64,000 bases of DNA from Yoonia tamlensis (GTDB lineage: Bacteria > Pseudomonadota > Alphaproteobacteria > Rhodobacterales > Rhodobacteraceae), in the NCBI RefSeq assembly GCF_900115105.1, contig NZ_FOYP01000001.1, forward strand, positions 2,010,097-2,074,096, read 5' to 3'. Each line of letters starts with the position of its first letter. The stretch's first letter is position 1. The notes under the pieces were generated by a model. The model saw nothing but the letters and a program-made list of their open reading frames with translations. It was not told the origin of the DNA and ran no database searches. This document shows positions 28,595 through 36,847 of this stretch, piece by piece. The position numbers and the translations under genes were made by a program.

Positions 28595-29221
28595 ATGACC
28601 ATGGCTTCTGCCAGCTTTTGGGACAAGGCCGCGCGCAAATACGCGGCCCGCCCTGTACCCAGTGAAACCGCCTACCAAGAAACACTGGCTCGCACCCGCA
28701 ATTACCTGTCAGCCCAGGACCATTTGCTCGAGATCGGTTGCGGCACCGGCAGCACCGCGCTTTTGCTTGCGCCATTTGTCGCAAAAATCACCGCAACGGA
28801 TATTTCAGGGGCGATGCTTGAAATTGCCGAGGCCAAGCGCGAGGCGGGTACCCCTGCAAATATTCGTTTCTTGCAAGTCCCCGCAATGAAGCCGCTGGCA
28901 GATGCGCCGTTTGATGCGATCTGCGCGTTTAGTATTCTGCACCTTCTTGATGATCTTCCCGCATCGCTGGACCATCTTTACGGGCAGTTGAAACCCGGCG
29001 GTTACCTGATTTCCAAAACGGCCTGCATCGGGGAAATGAACCGTGCGATTCCGGTCGTGATCCGCGTGATGCAAATGTTCAAAAAGGCGCCATTTGTGAA
29101 CAGCTTTACCGTGGGTGAACTTGAAAAATCGATCGCACGTGCCGGATTTGAACTGGTCGAGACCGGGTATTTTGGCAAAAACAGGTCCGCGCGCTTTGTC
29201 GTCGCCAGACGGCCCGCATAA
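28595..29221 (+). CDS. Class I SAM-dependent methyltransferase
   Basis: 208 residues. Shows the SAM-binding LLEIGCGTGSTALLLA, TDISGAMLEIA and post-motif DAICAFSILHLLDD, all typical of a class I small-molecule methylase (UbiE/Methyltransf_11 type). The acceptor is not predictable. ATG 28595 or the next ATG at 28601 both follow AGGAT; the open frame further upstream runs through the LysR promoter and is rejected. Likely controlled by the divergent LysR protein. Confidence 0.88.
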   Translation: MTMASASFWDKAARKYAARPVPSETAYQETLARTRNYLSAQDHLLEIGCGTGSTALLLAPFVAKITATDISGAMLEIAEAKREAGTPANIRFLQVPAMKPLADAPFDAICAFSILHLLDDLPASLDHLYGQLKPGGYLISKTACIGEMNRAIPVVIRVMQMFKKAPFVNSFTVGELEKSIARAGFELVETGYFGKNRSARFVVARRPA

Positions 29222-29249
29222 AAAAAGCGCGGGTCCCAAGACCCGCGCC
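29221..29249 (-). terminator. Intrinsic terminator of trcR
   Basis: GCGCGGGTC (29227-29235), loop CCAA, GACCCGCGC (29240-29248), a 9-bp GC stem. On the minus strand it is followed by TTTTTT, 25 bases after the trcR stop. It also lies at the end of the methyltransferase gene. Confidence 0.85.
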
Positions 29250-29273
29250 ATCAATCAACCAAAATGGCTGAGA

Positions 29274-30026
29274 TCAATCGTTGTCGTCGCTATCGGGCAG
29301 GTTAAAGAAGCTGTCGGCGTCGGATACGTCGCGCTTGTCTTCAGCCTCTTCGTCTTCGTCACCGCGCGGATCCGACAGGCTAAATGTCTCGAGCCCTGAC
29401 AGGGACGAAGGCATTTTCGGCTCTGGCTCCATGCCCAGCGACGTTTCGGTGCTGACCAGCTTGCGCCGTTCATCATCGGTCATCGCACCACCTTCGGCAG
29501 CCTTTTTCGCATTGGCTTTTTGCACGGCAGCGTCCAGCTCGGACTGTTTGCACAGGCCCAGCGCAACCGGATCAATCGGTTCGATATTGTTGATGTTCCA
29601 GTGGGTGCGCTCGCGGATTGCCTGAATGGTCGGTTTGGTGGTGCCGACAAGTTTGCTGACTTGGGCGTCCGACAATTCGGGGTGGAATTTCACCAGCCAA
29701 TAGATCGACGCTGGACGGTCCTGACGTTTTGACAGTGGCGTATACCGCGGGCCGCGGCGCTTTTCCTCGCCTGCAGATGCAGGGTTGAACAGCAGTTTCA
29801 GCTTGTGCTGTGGGTTGGCTTCGGCCTTGTCGATTTCTTCTTGGGTCAGTTGCTTGTTGGCGATCGGGTCAAACCCTTTGACGCCGGCAGCGACGTCACC
29901 GTCAGCGATGCCTTGCACCTCAAGCTCGTGCAGGTCGCAAAATTCTGCGATCTGTTTGAACGTCATCGTCGTATTGTCGCAAAGCCACACAGCCGTTGCT
30001 TTGGCCATAATCGGTGTATTGGACAT
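29274..30026 (-). CDS. trcR: Cell-cycle transcriptional regulator TrcR (DUF1013)
   Basis: 250 residues. The N-terminal half is the DUF1013 core: KATAVWLCDNTTMTFKQIAEFC, then EVQGIADGDVA and the GPRYTPLSKRQDRP segment, ending in a helix-turn-helix-like VSKLVGTTKPTIQAIRER. TrcR is conserved in alphaproteobacteria and linked to cell-cycle gene transcription with RNA polymerase. The C-terminal tail (about 190-250) is very acidic and looks disordered. AGGAGA precedes ATG 30026. Divergent from the RNase T2 gene. Confidence 0.9.
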   Translation of the reverse strand: MSNTPIMAKATAVWLCDNTTMTFKQIAEFCDLHELEVQGIADGDVAAGVKGFDPIANKQLTQEEIDKAEANPQHKLKLLFNPASAGEEKRRGPRYTPLSKRQDRPASIYWLVKFHPELSDAQVSKLVGTTKPTIQAIRERTHWNINNIEPIDPVALGLCKQSELDAAVQKANAKKAAEGGAMTDDERRKLVSTETSLGMEPEPKMPSSLSGLETFSLSDPRGDEDEEAEDKRDVSDADSFFNLPDSDDND

Positions 30027-30162
30027 CTTTCATCTCCTGCGTATTTTCAGACAAGCCTTTCCCGCGCCCTTAAACTGGGCAGACTGTAATCACAGCCGGG
30101 TTCGCATTGTCGGGGAACTTGAACCCTATATAGTGACGCAAACAGATTTAGGAAAGATCAAA

Positions 30163-30792
30163 ATGCGCAGGCTTTTCGCCCTTCTCATGCTTGTTGCGGG
30201 CGCGGCCCATGCCGATGATACCGCCGGGGAATTCGACTATTACGTTATGGCGCTGTCGTGGTCCGCCAATTGGTGCGCCATCGAGGGCGATGCGCGCGGC
30301 GCGCAACAATGCAAAGCCAACGCGGATTACGGGTGGATATTGCACGGGCTTTGGCCACAATATGAACGCGGATATCCGGCCAATTGCCGCACCACACACC
30401 GTGCGCCATCACGCAGCCAAACCGCTGAAATGTCTGATATTATGGGCAGCGCGGGGCTTGCGTGGCACCAGTGGCGCAAACATGGGGTTTGCACCGGACT
30501 AACATCTGATGACTATTTTGCGCTGTCGCGTCTGGCCTATGACCGGCTAGTCCGCCCGCCGGTTTTTCGCAGGATCGACCGCGATATCACCGTGCCTGCG
30601 CAGGTCATCGAAGACGCATTCCTCGCCGATAATCCGGGGCTCTTGGCGGATCAGATCACCATCACCTGCAAAGACAGCTATATCCAAGAAGCCCGCATTT
30701 GCCTGACCCGCGATCTGGAATTCCGGACATGTGGTCCGGACGTTATCCGCGATTGCACATTGCGGGACGCGCGGTTTGCACCGATGCGCTGA
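30163..30792 (+). CDS. Secreted ribonuclease T2 family protein
   Basis: 209 residues with a signal peptide (about 1-17, ends GAAHA). The first catalytic region HGLWPQY carries its histidine. The second reads WHQWRKHGVC: the second histidine and the lysine are present, but the usual glutamate before W (HEWxKHG) is glutamine here. Several cysteines allow disulfides. T2 RNases cut RNA to 2',3'-cyclic ends in the periplasm or outside. ATG 30163 has AGGAAAG upstream; a much longer upstream frame overlaps trcR and is rejected. Confidence 0.88.
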   Translation: MRRLFALLMLVAGAAHADDTAGEFDYYVMALSWSANWCAIEGDARGAQQCKANADYGWILHGLWPQYERGYPANCRTTHRAPSRSQTAEMSDIMGSAGLAWHQWRKHGVCTGLTSDDYFALSRLAYDRLVRPPVFRRIDRDITVPAQVIEDAFLADNPGLLADQITITCKDSYIQEARICLTRDLEFRTCGPDVIRDCTLRDARFAPMR

Positions 30793-30796
30793 AACA

Positions 30797-30826
30797 AAAA
30801 AGGCGCCCGCATCGGGCGCCGATTTT
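30797..30826. terminator. Bidirectional terminator
   Basis: AAAAAA, then GGCGCCCG - CAT - CGGGCGCC (30802-30820), then GATTTTT. A strong 8-bp GC stem with A and T tracts on both sides, between the convergent RNase T2 and lipoprotein genes. Confidence 0.88.
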
Positions 30827-30845
30827 TGTGGAAATTGATTCGCGC

Positions 30846-31166
30846 TCAGGCGCCCGGCATTGCGGGTTCTTGTTCTGCCATCATGGTGCTGCCGTCCTTA
30901 AGAACAATTGCGCCACGATCATCTTGACAGCGCGGTGTGCCATCGCGGTTCAGGCGCGGTGTCATGTACCCTTCAAGGCCGTCATCGATGTACCAGTGCT
31001 GGCACCCGTCAGGATCAACCCAGATGTTTGCGACCCCATCGGCCAGCGGGCCGCCGTCATAGCCACCATCAGTGATTCCATTCCCGTCACGGGTCGTTTC
31101 GCAGCCTGCCAAAACCATCGCGACTGTCGCCGCTGTAAGCATCTGCAATGTCGTTTTCATCTTCAT
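30846..31166 (-). CDS. Small predicted lipoprotein
   Basis: 106 residues with a lipoprotein signal and lipobox LAGC at about residues 19-22; the mature protein is about 85 residues, rich in Asp and Gly (GNGITDGGYDGGPLADG) with NIWVDPDGCQHWYIDDGLEGY in the middle and three further cysteines or histidines. This compact pattern recurs in Rhodobacterales proteins of unknown role. I cannot assign a function. It is alone, with its own terminator shared with the RNase T2 gene. Confidence 0.75.
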   Translation of the reverse strand: MKMKTTLQMLTAATVAMVLAGCETTRDGNGITDGGYDGGPLADGVANIWVDPDGCQHWYIDDGLEGYMTPRLNRDGTPRCQDDRGAIVLKDGSTMMAEQEPAMPGA

Positions 31167-31259
31167 CTTTACCCTCGCATCGGCAAAACCTGCCGTACTT
31201 TGTTACAATACACTGTATTGAGATTCCATAAATGCCTTAGCACCTTGATATTTATGTGA

Positions 31260-32060
31260 CTACCCGATGGGCGCTACGTGTATTTCCTCATAACAAACTG
31301 CGCGTGTCAACGCGCCTATTGGGTCAGATAATCCTTCAATTATGTTAAAATGATGTTTGCCATGTTCAAGTATCAACCCGCAGCCCCAATATTTCGCAAG
31401 ATATTGCGATTGCTCAATAAAAACAGGCCTTTCATCTGCCCCGACCCATATTTCGACCTTGCAGGCGGGTGCAGGCATATTAAGCGGACTTTGCGCGTGT
31501 GCCTCTTGGGCATCCAACCCAAGATCCGCATTCATTGTGGTCCGGCACAATGGTGTCAAATCTGCAACGGGTGAGATGGGAAAAACCCCCGTAAGACGCG
31601 ATTTCCACGCCGCATTTGGCCCGATTGCACCGATGCGCGCGACCAGTTGCGCCCCCGCAGAATGCCCTGTCAGCCGAATCGGGCCGGACACACGCTGTGC
31701 GACGACCGAAACCGCGCTGGCAATCTGGTCGCCGATCTGGGTGATCGTGGCCTGCGGGCATAGATCATAAGAAGGTATCGCAACCGCCCAGCCCAGTGCC
31801 AGCGGTCCTGCGGCCAGATGCGACCAATAGGATTTGTCAAACATCCGCCAATAACCGCCATGCACAAACACGACCACACCGCGCGCAGGCCGCACCGGAT
31901 GGAACAGGTCAAACCGCAGCCGTGCACCCGCGCCGTAAGGGATATCCGGTTCATGTCGGGCGCTTGCACGAAACTGTGCGGCCTGCGCTGCCCATTTGTC
32001 GGGATAGCGTGCGCCATCCGCAATATAGGCCGCATTTGCGAATGCATCGTCGAATTCCAT
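31260..32060 (-). CDS. Alpha/beta hydrolase, kynurenine formamidase-like
   Basis: 266 residues. The HGGYWRMF oxyanion motif, nucleophile elbow GHSAGAQL, an aspartate late in the chain (WVGADERP) and the final GKHHFN histidine make a full catalytic triad in the arrangement seen in kynurenine formamidase and related arylformamidases. Those enzymes hydrolyse N-formylkynurenine in tryptophan breakdown, but no other pathway gene is nearby, so the substrate is open. ATG 32060 follows AGGGGG. Divergent from gabD with 63 bases between. Confidence 0.85.
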   Translation of the reverse strand: MEFDDAFANAAYIADGARYPDKWAAQAAQFRASARHEPDIPYGAGARLRFDLFHPVRPARGVVVFVHGGYWRMFDKSYWSHLAAGPLALGWAVAIPSYDLCPQATITQIGDQIASAVSVVAQRVSGPIRLTGHSAGAQLVARIGAIGPNAAWKSRLTGVFPISPVADLTPLCRTTMNADLGLDAQEAHAQSPLNMPAPACKVEIWVGADERPVFIEQSQYLAKYWGCGLILEHGKHHFNIIEGLSDPIGALTRAVCYEEIHVAPIG

Positions 32061-32123
32061 CTTTCCCCCTTTACGCGGCCGCGCCCGAAGGTTCAGATGG
32101 CGCAACAAATGACGGAGCCTACC

Positions 32124-33602
32124 ATGCTTGATAATTCAACCAACCTAAAATCAATACTCAAACGGCCTGACCTGCTGTGCGAGGCCGCATTTGTTGCGGG
32201 TGACTGGGTGGCAGCCCAAGGGCGCGCCTCTTTTGCCGTGACTAACCCCGCGCGCGGCGATGTCATCGCAAATGTGCCCGACCTTAACCGTGCCGAAGTT
32301 GCCAATGCCATCAAATCAGCGGAAGCGGCGCAAAAACCCTGGGCCGCGCGCCCCGCAAAGGAACGCGCGCAGATCTTGCGCAAATGGTTTGATCTGCTGA
32401 TGGCCAACCAAGAAGACCTTGCCGTGATCATGACTGCCGAACAGGGCAAACCACTTGCCGAGGCTCGGGGCGAAGTCGCCTATGGGGCATCCTTCATCGA
32501 ATGGTTCGGCGAAGAAGCCAAGCGCGTCTACGGCGAAACCATCCCCGGCCATATGGCTGACAAGCGGATCACCGTGATCAAGCAACCCATCGGCGTGGCC
32601 GCAGGAATTACCCCGTGGAATTTCCCGAACGCGATGATCGCACGCAAAGTGGCCCCCGCACTGGCCGCGGGTTGTGCCTTTGTGGTGCGCCCCGCGTCGC
32701 AAACGCCCCTATCCGCACTCGCGATGGCGAAACTGGCCGAAGAAGCAGGTCTGCCCAAGGGGCTGTTTTCTGTCGTGACCTCTGAAGACGCTGCCGGCAT
32801 CGGCAAGGAATTTTGCGAAAACCCCATCGTGCGCAAACTGACCTTTACCGGTTCAACCGAAGTCGGTCGCATTCTGCTGCGTCAGGCCGCCGATCAGGTG
32901 ATGAAATGCAGCATGGAACTGGGCGGCAACGCGCCGTTTATCGTGTTCGATGACGCCGATCTGGATGCCGCCGTCGAAGGGGCAATCGCGTGCAAGTTCC
33001 GCAACAACGGCCAGACTTGCGTCTGCGCCAACCGGATTTACGTGCAAAAAGGCGTCTACGATGCCTTTGCCGCGAAATTCGCCACCGCCGTCAACGCATT
33101 GCGGGTCGGTGACGGGCTGGCCGATGGCACAACGCTTGGCCCGCTGATCGAAGCCAAAGCAATTGATAAGGTCCAAAGCCACCTTGACGATGCGCTGGCA
33201 AAGGGCGCCACTGTGCTGACCGGCGGCAAGCCGCATGATCTGGGCGGGCTGTTCTTTGAACCCACCATCATCAGCAACGCTACAAAAGACATGACCGTCA
33301 GCACCGATGAAACCTTTGGACCCTTTGCACCGCTGTTCATGTTCGAAGACGAAGACGACGTGATTTTCCAAGCCAACGACACGATCTTTGGTCTGGCATC
33401 CTATTTCTACGCCAAAGACCTGTCGCGCGTCACCAAGGTCGCCGAAGCGCTGGAATACGGCATTGTTGGTGTAAACACCGGAATCATTTCGACCGAAGTC
33501 GCGCCATTCGGCGGCGTCAAACAATCCGGCCTTGGCCGCGAAGGATCATCGCACGGCATCGAAGATTACCTTGAGATGAAGTATATTTGCGTGGGTGTCT
33601 AA
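32124..33602 (+). CDS. gabD: Succinate-semialdehyde dehydrogenase (NAD(P)+)
   Basis: 492 residues; oxidises succinate semialdehyde to succinate, the last step of the GABA shunt. It is close to GabD along its whole length: [23 protein letters not shown], the catalytic Glu in MELGGNAPF, and the catalytic Cys in [11 protein letters not shown], ending [14 protein letters not shown]. The cofactor-binding KPAS reads RPAS. ATG 32124 has GGAG six bases upstream; ATGs at 32109 and 32097 would add a few residues. Confidence 0.93.
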   Translation: MLDNSTNLKSILKRPDLLCEAAFVAGDWVAAQGRASFAVTNPARGDVIANVPDLNRAEVANAIKSAEAAQKPWAARPAKERAQILRKWFDLLMANQEDLAVIMTAEQGKPLAEARGEVAYGASFIEWFGEEAKRVYGETIPGHMADKRITVIKQPIGVAAGITPWNFPNAMIARKVAPALAAGCAFVVRPASQTPLSALAMAKLAEEAGLPKGLFSVVTSEDAAGIGKEFCENPIVRKLTFTGSTEVGRILLRQAADQVMKCSMELGGNAPFIVFDDADLDAAVEGAIACKFRNNGQTCVCANRIYVQKGVYDAFAAKFATAVNALRVGDGLADGTTLGPLIEAKAIDKVQSHLDDALAKGATVLTGGKPHDLGGLFFEPTIISNATKDMTVSTDETFGPFAPLFMFEDEDDVIFQANDTIFGLASYFYAKDLSRVTKVAEALEYGIVGVNTGIISTEVAPFGGVKQSGLGREGSSHGIEDYLEMKYICVGV

Positions 33603-33615
33603 AGACTTGCGCACG

Positions 33616-33636
33616 TCAGGGGCACAAAGCCCCTGA
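33616..33636. terminator. Hairpin between convergent gabD and cytochrome genes
   Basis: TCAGGGGC - ACAAA - GCCCCTGA, an 8-bp perfect stem with a 5-base loop, 13 bases after the gabD stop. No U-tract follows on either side. Confidence 0.6.
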
Positions 33637-33644
33637 TACCCCAC

Positions 33645-34076
33645 CTAATTGATTCCGTTCGCCCGCTGGAGCGTGCGGACATACTCCACGATCATCGCAA
33701 CATCACCGCGGGTAACGCCATCAAGGGCTGGCATATCGCCAAATGGCCAATGATGGCTCGGCACGCCCAGCGCTGCGGCCCGTTGAAAACTCTCATCGCC
33801 ATGATGGCCGGGTTCATAGATCACATGCACCAAGGGCGGCGCTACGCCATCCTGCCCAGCGGCATTTGCGCCATGGCAGGCCGCACATATTGCATCATAG
33901 GCCCGTTTGCCGAGCTGCGCATTCTCCGAAAGAGTATCAGGCAGGACCACTTCTACGAGTGCGGCGCCGACAGCATCACTTTCAACGGTCTGAACGCGCG
34001 TGTCCGCATTTAAGAATCCAACATAGGCAAACGTGGCGATTGCGACGACTGCGCTTGTGGCGATGAATGGCTTCAT
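33645..34076 (-). CDS. Small exported c-type cytochrome
   Basis: 143 residues with an N-terminal hydrophobic segment (about 5-22) that is a signal peptide or anchor. One heme-c site, CAACH, follows GKRAYDAICA, and GDMPALDG supplies a plausible distal Met ligand. The size and VVLPDTLSENAQLGKRAYDA layout fit class I cytochromes of the electron-transfer or sulfur/thiosulfate type; the partner is unknown. ATG 34076 follows GAGG; the longer frame (to 34199) is rejected. Confidence 0.85.
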   Translation of the reverse strand: MKPFIATSAVVAIATFAYVGFLNADTRVQTVESDAVGAALVEVVLPDTLSENAQLGKRAYDAICAACHGANAAGQDGVAPPLVHVIYEPGHHGDESFQRAAALGVPSHHWPFGDMPALDGVTRGDVAMIVEYVRTLQRANGIN

Positions 34077-34191
34077 AATGACCTCTTTTCCGATTGTTGG
34101 ATCCGCTTTACGGCTTCCAGCCAATGGAAGGTCAAACGATAATAGGCGGGTGCAAGAAATATTTTCGTCGCCCGACCAATGATTGGCCTTT

Positions 34192-34234
34192 AGCCGCATT
34201 CAATCAAATGTGACGCGTTTGATTGGATGCGGCT
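34192..34234. terminator. Large hairpin downstream of the AraC-type regulator
   Basis: AGCCGCAT-T-CAATCAAA, loop TGTGACGCG, TTTGATTG-G-ATGCGGCT: a 17-bp stem with one G-T pair, about 23 bases past the stop of the regulator on the minus strand and upstream of the cytochrome start. No U-tract is seen, so it may be a Rho-independent-like stop, a 3' stabiliser or a protein-binding site. Confidence 0.55.
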
Positions 34235-34256
34235 GCAAATGGCGATTGACAGGTTT

Positions 34257-35393
34257 TCAGCCCGCGAGGACGTGCGCGGCGCGATAGGCTTTGGGTGTCA
34301 TGCCCGTTTCGCGTTTGAATGCCTTGTAGAAAGTTGACCGCGAGTTGAAACCAACGTCTAGCGCAACGGTGAGCACCGATGCTTCACCCGCTTTGATCCG
34401 CGGTTTTGAGGCCTCGATCCGCCAGCGCGCGACATAGTCAAAGAAACTGACCCCGATCTCTTGATTGAGCGTTTGTGACACTTGATTAGGCAGCGCACCC
34501 ACATGCTGCGACAGCTTTTGCAACGTCAAGTTGGGTTCGAGATAAAGCGCATCTTTTTGCATCGCCTTCGCAATACGGTCGGCCAGTTTTGCCGCGTGGT
34601 CAGCGGTTAACGCAGAGCGGGCATATTTGAGGTCTGGCGCGTCGGCTTCGCCCGCTATGTTCAGATCTGGCGCTTTGATTGGCGCGAAGATGTTCAGCAC
34701 CAACAGGCCGCTGGCGATCAACGTCAGAAGCAGTTCCTTAGCGAAATAACTGCCTTCCGCAAAATTTTCATCCGCGAGCGAAACCGCCGCCGCAATCCAG
34801 ATCAATATCAGTAAAACCATCACCGCATCGACCCAGCGTAAATCACGTTCTGCGACATCCGAATAAAGCTGTCTAATATATGCGCGATAGGTCGCAAGGT
34901 GGCGCAGGATCGCGACAAGGTAGGCGAAAGACGCAAACATCCAGACCAGAAGCAACACAAAGGTCACAAGCGCAAGTGCTGCGGGCAACATGCCCGGAGG
35001 CAATTCGCCCAGTATGAACATTTCCCTTTTAGCTTGCGCGGGGAGGGTCCAAAAACCAATGCAGACCACAGCCCCAATCAATGGCAGCGCCAGATCCCGC
35101 CAAAGCGTTTGCACGGTTGGTGACGCCCTGGATGTCTTGGCGATGACGTAGTAGTAAAACGCTGGCGGCAGTACCAGCAGCATGACCAGCAACAGCGGCA
35201 TGTAATTGATCACCGCAAATGCCGCGAAAGTTGCGATAAGCGGCAGCGCGATCATCCCGATGAACGCGACGTAAACAATCCCGAGGCTGCACCTTTCAAG
35301 CAGGCTGCCTTGCCGCAGCACAACGGCAAGAAGCCCGGACAGCGCAATGCCAAGGCACAGCCCGGCGAGGGTCAAAACAGCAGCGTTTTCCAT
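34257..35393 (-). CDS. Membrane-bound AraC family regulator
   Basis: 378 residues. The first 230 or so residues contain seven or so hydrophobic segments (for example MENAAVLTLAGLCLGIAL, MIALPLIATFAAFAVI, MLPAALALVTFVLLLV). The C-terminal 100 residues carry the two helix-turn-helices of AraC proteins (LTLQKLSQHVGALPNQVSQTLN and VLTVALDVGFNSRSTFYKAF-KRETG). Such fusions sense a signal at the membrane and act on nearby promoters. It is divergent from the membrane protein gene at 35536 and that gene is its likely target. ATG 35393 is chosen from AAAGGGA and the hydrophobic start. Confidence 0.85.
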   Translation of the reverse strand: MENAAVLTLAGLCLGIALSGLLAVVLRQGSLLERCSLGIVYVAFIGMIALPLIATFAAFAVINYMPLLLVMLLVLPPAFYYYVIAKTSRASPTVQTLWRDLALPLIGAVVCIGFWTLPAQAKREMFILGELPPGMLPAALALVTFVLLLVWMFASFAYLVAILRHLATYRAYIRQLYSDVAERDLRWVDAVMVLLILIWIAAAVSLADENFAEGSYFAKELLLTLIASGLLVLNIFAPIKAPDLNIAGEADAPDLKYARSALTADHAAKLADRIAKAMQKDALYLEPNLTLQKLSQHVGALPNQVSQTLNQEIGVSFFDYVARWRIEASKPRIKAGEASVLTVALDVGFNSRSTFYKAFKRETGMTPKAYRAAHVLAG

Positions 35394-35535
35394 TCCCTTT
35401 GATAGACTGGTTTCAACAGCGGCATCAACGCAACCCATCGAGCAAAACAAAAATGTCCGCGCCGTCATGCGCGGACGACACGACATTTTGTACTGCGCAT
35501 AACCGGACAAAACCAACACCAAGACAGGACACGTT

Positions 35536-36225
35536 ATGCCTACTCCAGATATCATCGCATTGATTGCACATGTAACGCTCGGCACATTGGCCGTCATTGT
35601 GGGCGCGATCGCGCTCGCATCACGCAAAGGACGCAAAGTTCATACTAACGCGGGCCGCGTGTTTGTCGTAAGCATGGGGGCGGCGTCTGTGCTCGGCGCG
35701 GTTCTTGGCGCATTGAAGTATGAAACCTTTTGGATCACGTTCCATGCGGGTATTCTTGGGGCAACGTTGGTCTCCAGCGGCGTATTGGCGGTGCGCATCC
35801 ATGCGCATGGCATAAAGAAATGGTTCATCGCGGTCGCCGGGCTAAATTTCCTCAACGCGTTCAGCCTTTTCATTGCGGGCTGGTATGCCACGACATTGCC
35901 GAACGCATATCTATTTGGCTTCGCGGCAGAGGATTACTTTTTCCTATTCGGCATGGCGGCCATTGCAGGCGTTGGCGATATTCGCATGATTTTTGGCGCA
36001 CAGATTTCAAACAGACAGAGGATCGCCCAGCATCTTTTGCGCATGTGTATCGGTTTCTTCATTGCGGCGGGATCAGCATTCACCGGACCGGGTGCATCGG
36101 CCTTTCCCGAAGTGGTGCAAAATTCGGGTATTTTGTCACTGCCGGAACTCGCTATCATAATCTTGATGCTGTTTTGGCTTTGGAAAACTCTGCGCCGCCG
36201 CCCGACGTTGGTTGCGCGTCAATAG
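35536..36225 (+). CDS. Polytopic membrane protein (DUF2306-like), unknown function
   Basis: 229 residues with about seven hydrophobic segments. The opening IIALIAHVTLGTLAVIVGAIALASRKGRKVHTNAGRVFV resembles DUF2306-type proteins (a His in helix 1 and an HxxxGR loop), which may hold heme or metal. No catalytic motif is certain. Divergent from the membrane AraC regulator with 142 bases between starts; the pair looks like a sensor/output unit. Confidence 0.75.
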   Translation: MPTPDIIALIAHVTLGTLAVIVGAIALASRKGRKVHTNAGRVFVVSMGAASVLGAVLGALKYETFWITFHAGILGATLVSSGVLAVRIHAHGIKKWFIAVAGLNFLNAFSLFIAGWYATTLPNAYLFGFAAEDYFFLFGMAAIAGVGDIRMIFGAQISNRQRIAQHLLRMCIGFFIAAGSAFTGPGASAFPEVVQNSGILSLPELAIIILMLFWLWKTLRRRPTLVARQ

Positions 36226-36280
36226 CGCATTCGCCTACATCGGCGGACAACAGACAGAAATTCCCGCCAAGGATTGACCA

Positions 36281-36847
36281 TTGGCCCGCGTCCAACCAAT
36301 TGTGATGCGTATGACAACCAGTGACGAAGATCTCGCAGCGGCGGCTGCAAATGGCGATGGGCAGGCTTTTGCGAGCCTGCTGGATCGCCATTATGATCGG
36401 CTGTTTGCCTTTTGCTTTCGGCTGACCGGTGCGCGGGCCGAGGCTGAGGATCTGACGCAAGATATCTGCGCCGCCCTTCCCGCGAAACTGGCCAGTTACC
36501 AACGCCGCGCCAAGGTCACGACATGGCTTTACCGTGTGGCGGTGAATGCCGCGCATGATCGCCGCCGCAAGCGCGCGACCTATATGAAAGCGACCACTGG
36601 CTGGGGCGATTGGGAAATTGCACGCACTGAAACGAACAAAGACACCGCCGAACAGGTCGACTGGCTGACCGCCGCGATGAACCAATTGAATGACGACCTG
36701 CGCGACACACTTGCGCTTGTGCTTGATGATATGACCCACGCCCAAGCTGCCGATATTTTGGGCGTGTCCGAGGGCACAATCAGCTGGCGCATTTCCGAAG
36801 CCAAAAAAGCCCTGCGCGCAATCAAAGAAAAGGAGGACGCGCTATGA
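36281..36847 (+). CDS. ECF-type RNA polymerase sigma factor
   Basis: 188 residues. Region 2 is clear (ALLDRHYDRLFAFCFRLTG...AEDLTQDICAAL) and region 4 carries the helix-turn-helix MTHAQAADILGVSEGTISWRISEAKKALR. The start is taken as TTG 36281, with AAGGA seven bases upstream; ATG 36305 or 36311 are alternatives. The gene overlaps the VWA gene by 4 bases (ATGA), so the two proteins are made together and may act as sigma factor and partner. Confidence 0.88.
   Translation: MARVQPIVMRMTTSDEDLAAAAANGDGQAFASLLDRHYDRLFAFCFRLTGARAEAEDLTQDICAALPAKLASYQRRAKVTTWLYRVAVNAAHDRRRKRATYMKATTGWGDWEIARTETNKDTAEQVDWLTAAMNQLNDDLRDTLALVLDDMTHAQAADILGVSEGTISWRISEAKKALRAIKEKEDAL

Noticed and set aside
29785-30162. 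Long upstream extension of the RNase T2 gene
   Set aside because: Runs through trcR; the signal peptide starts at ATG 30163.
31818-32123. Upstream extension of gabD
   Set aside because: Overlaps the divergent hydrolase; a good ribosome site is before ATG 32124.
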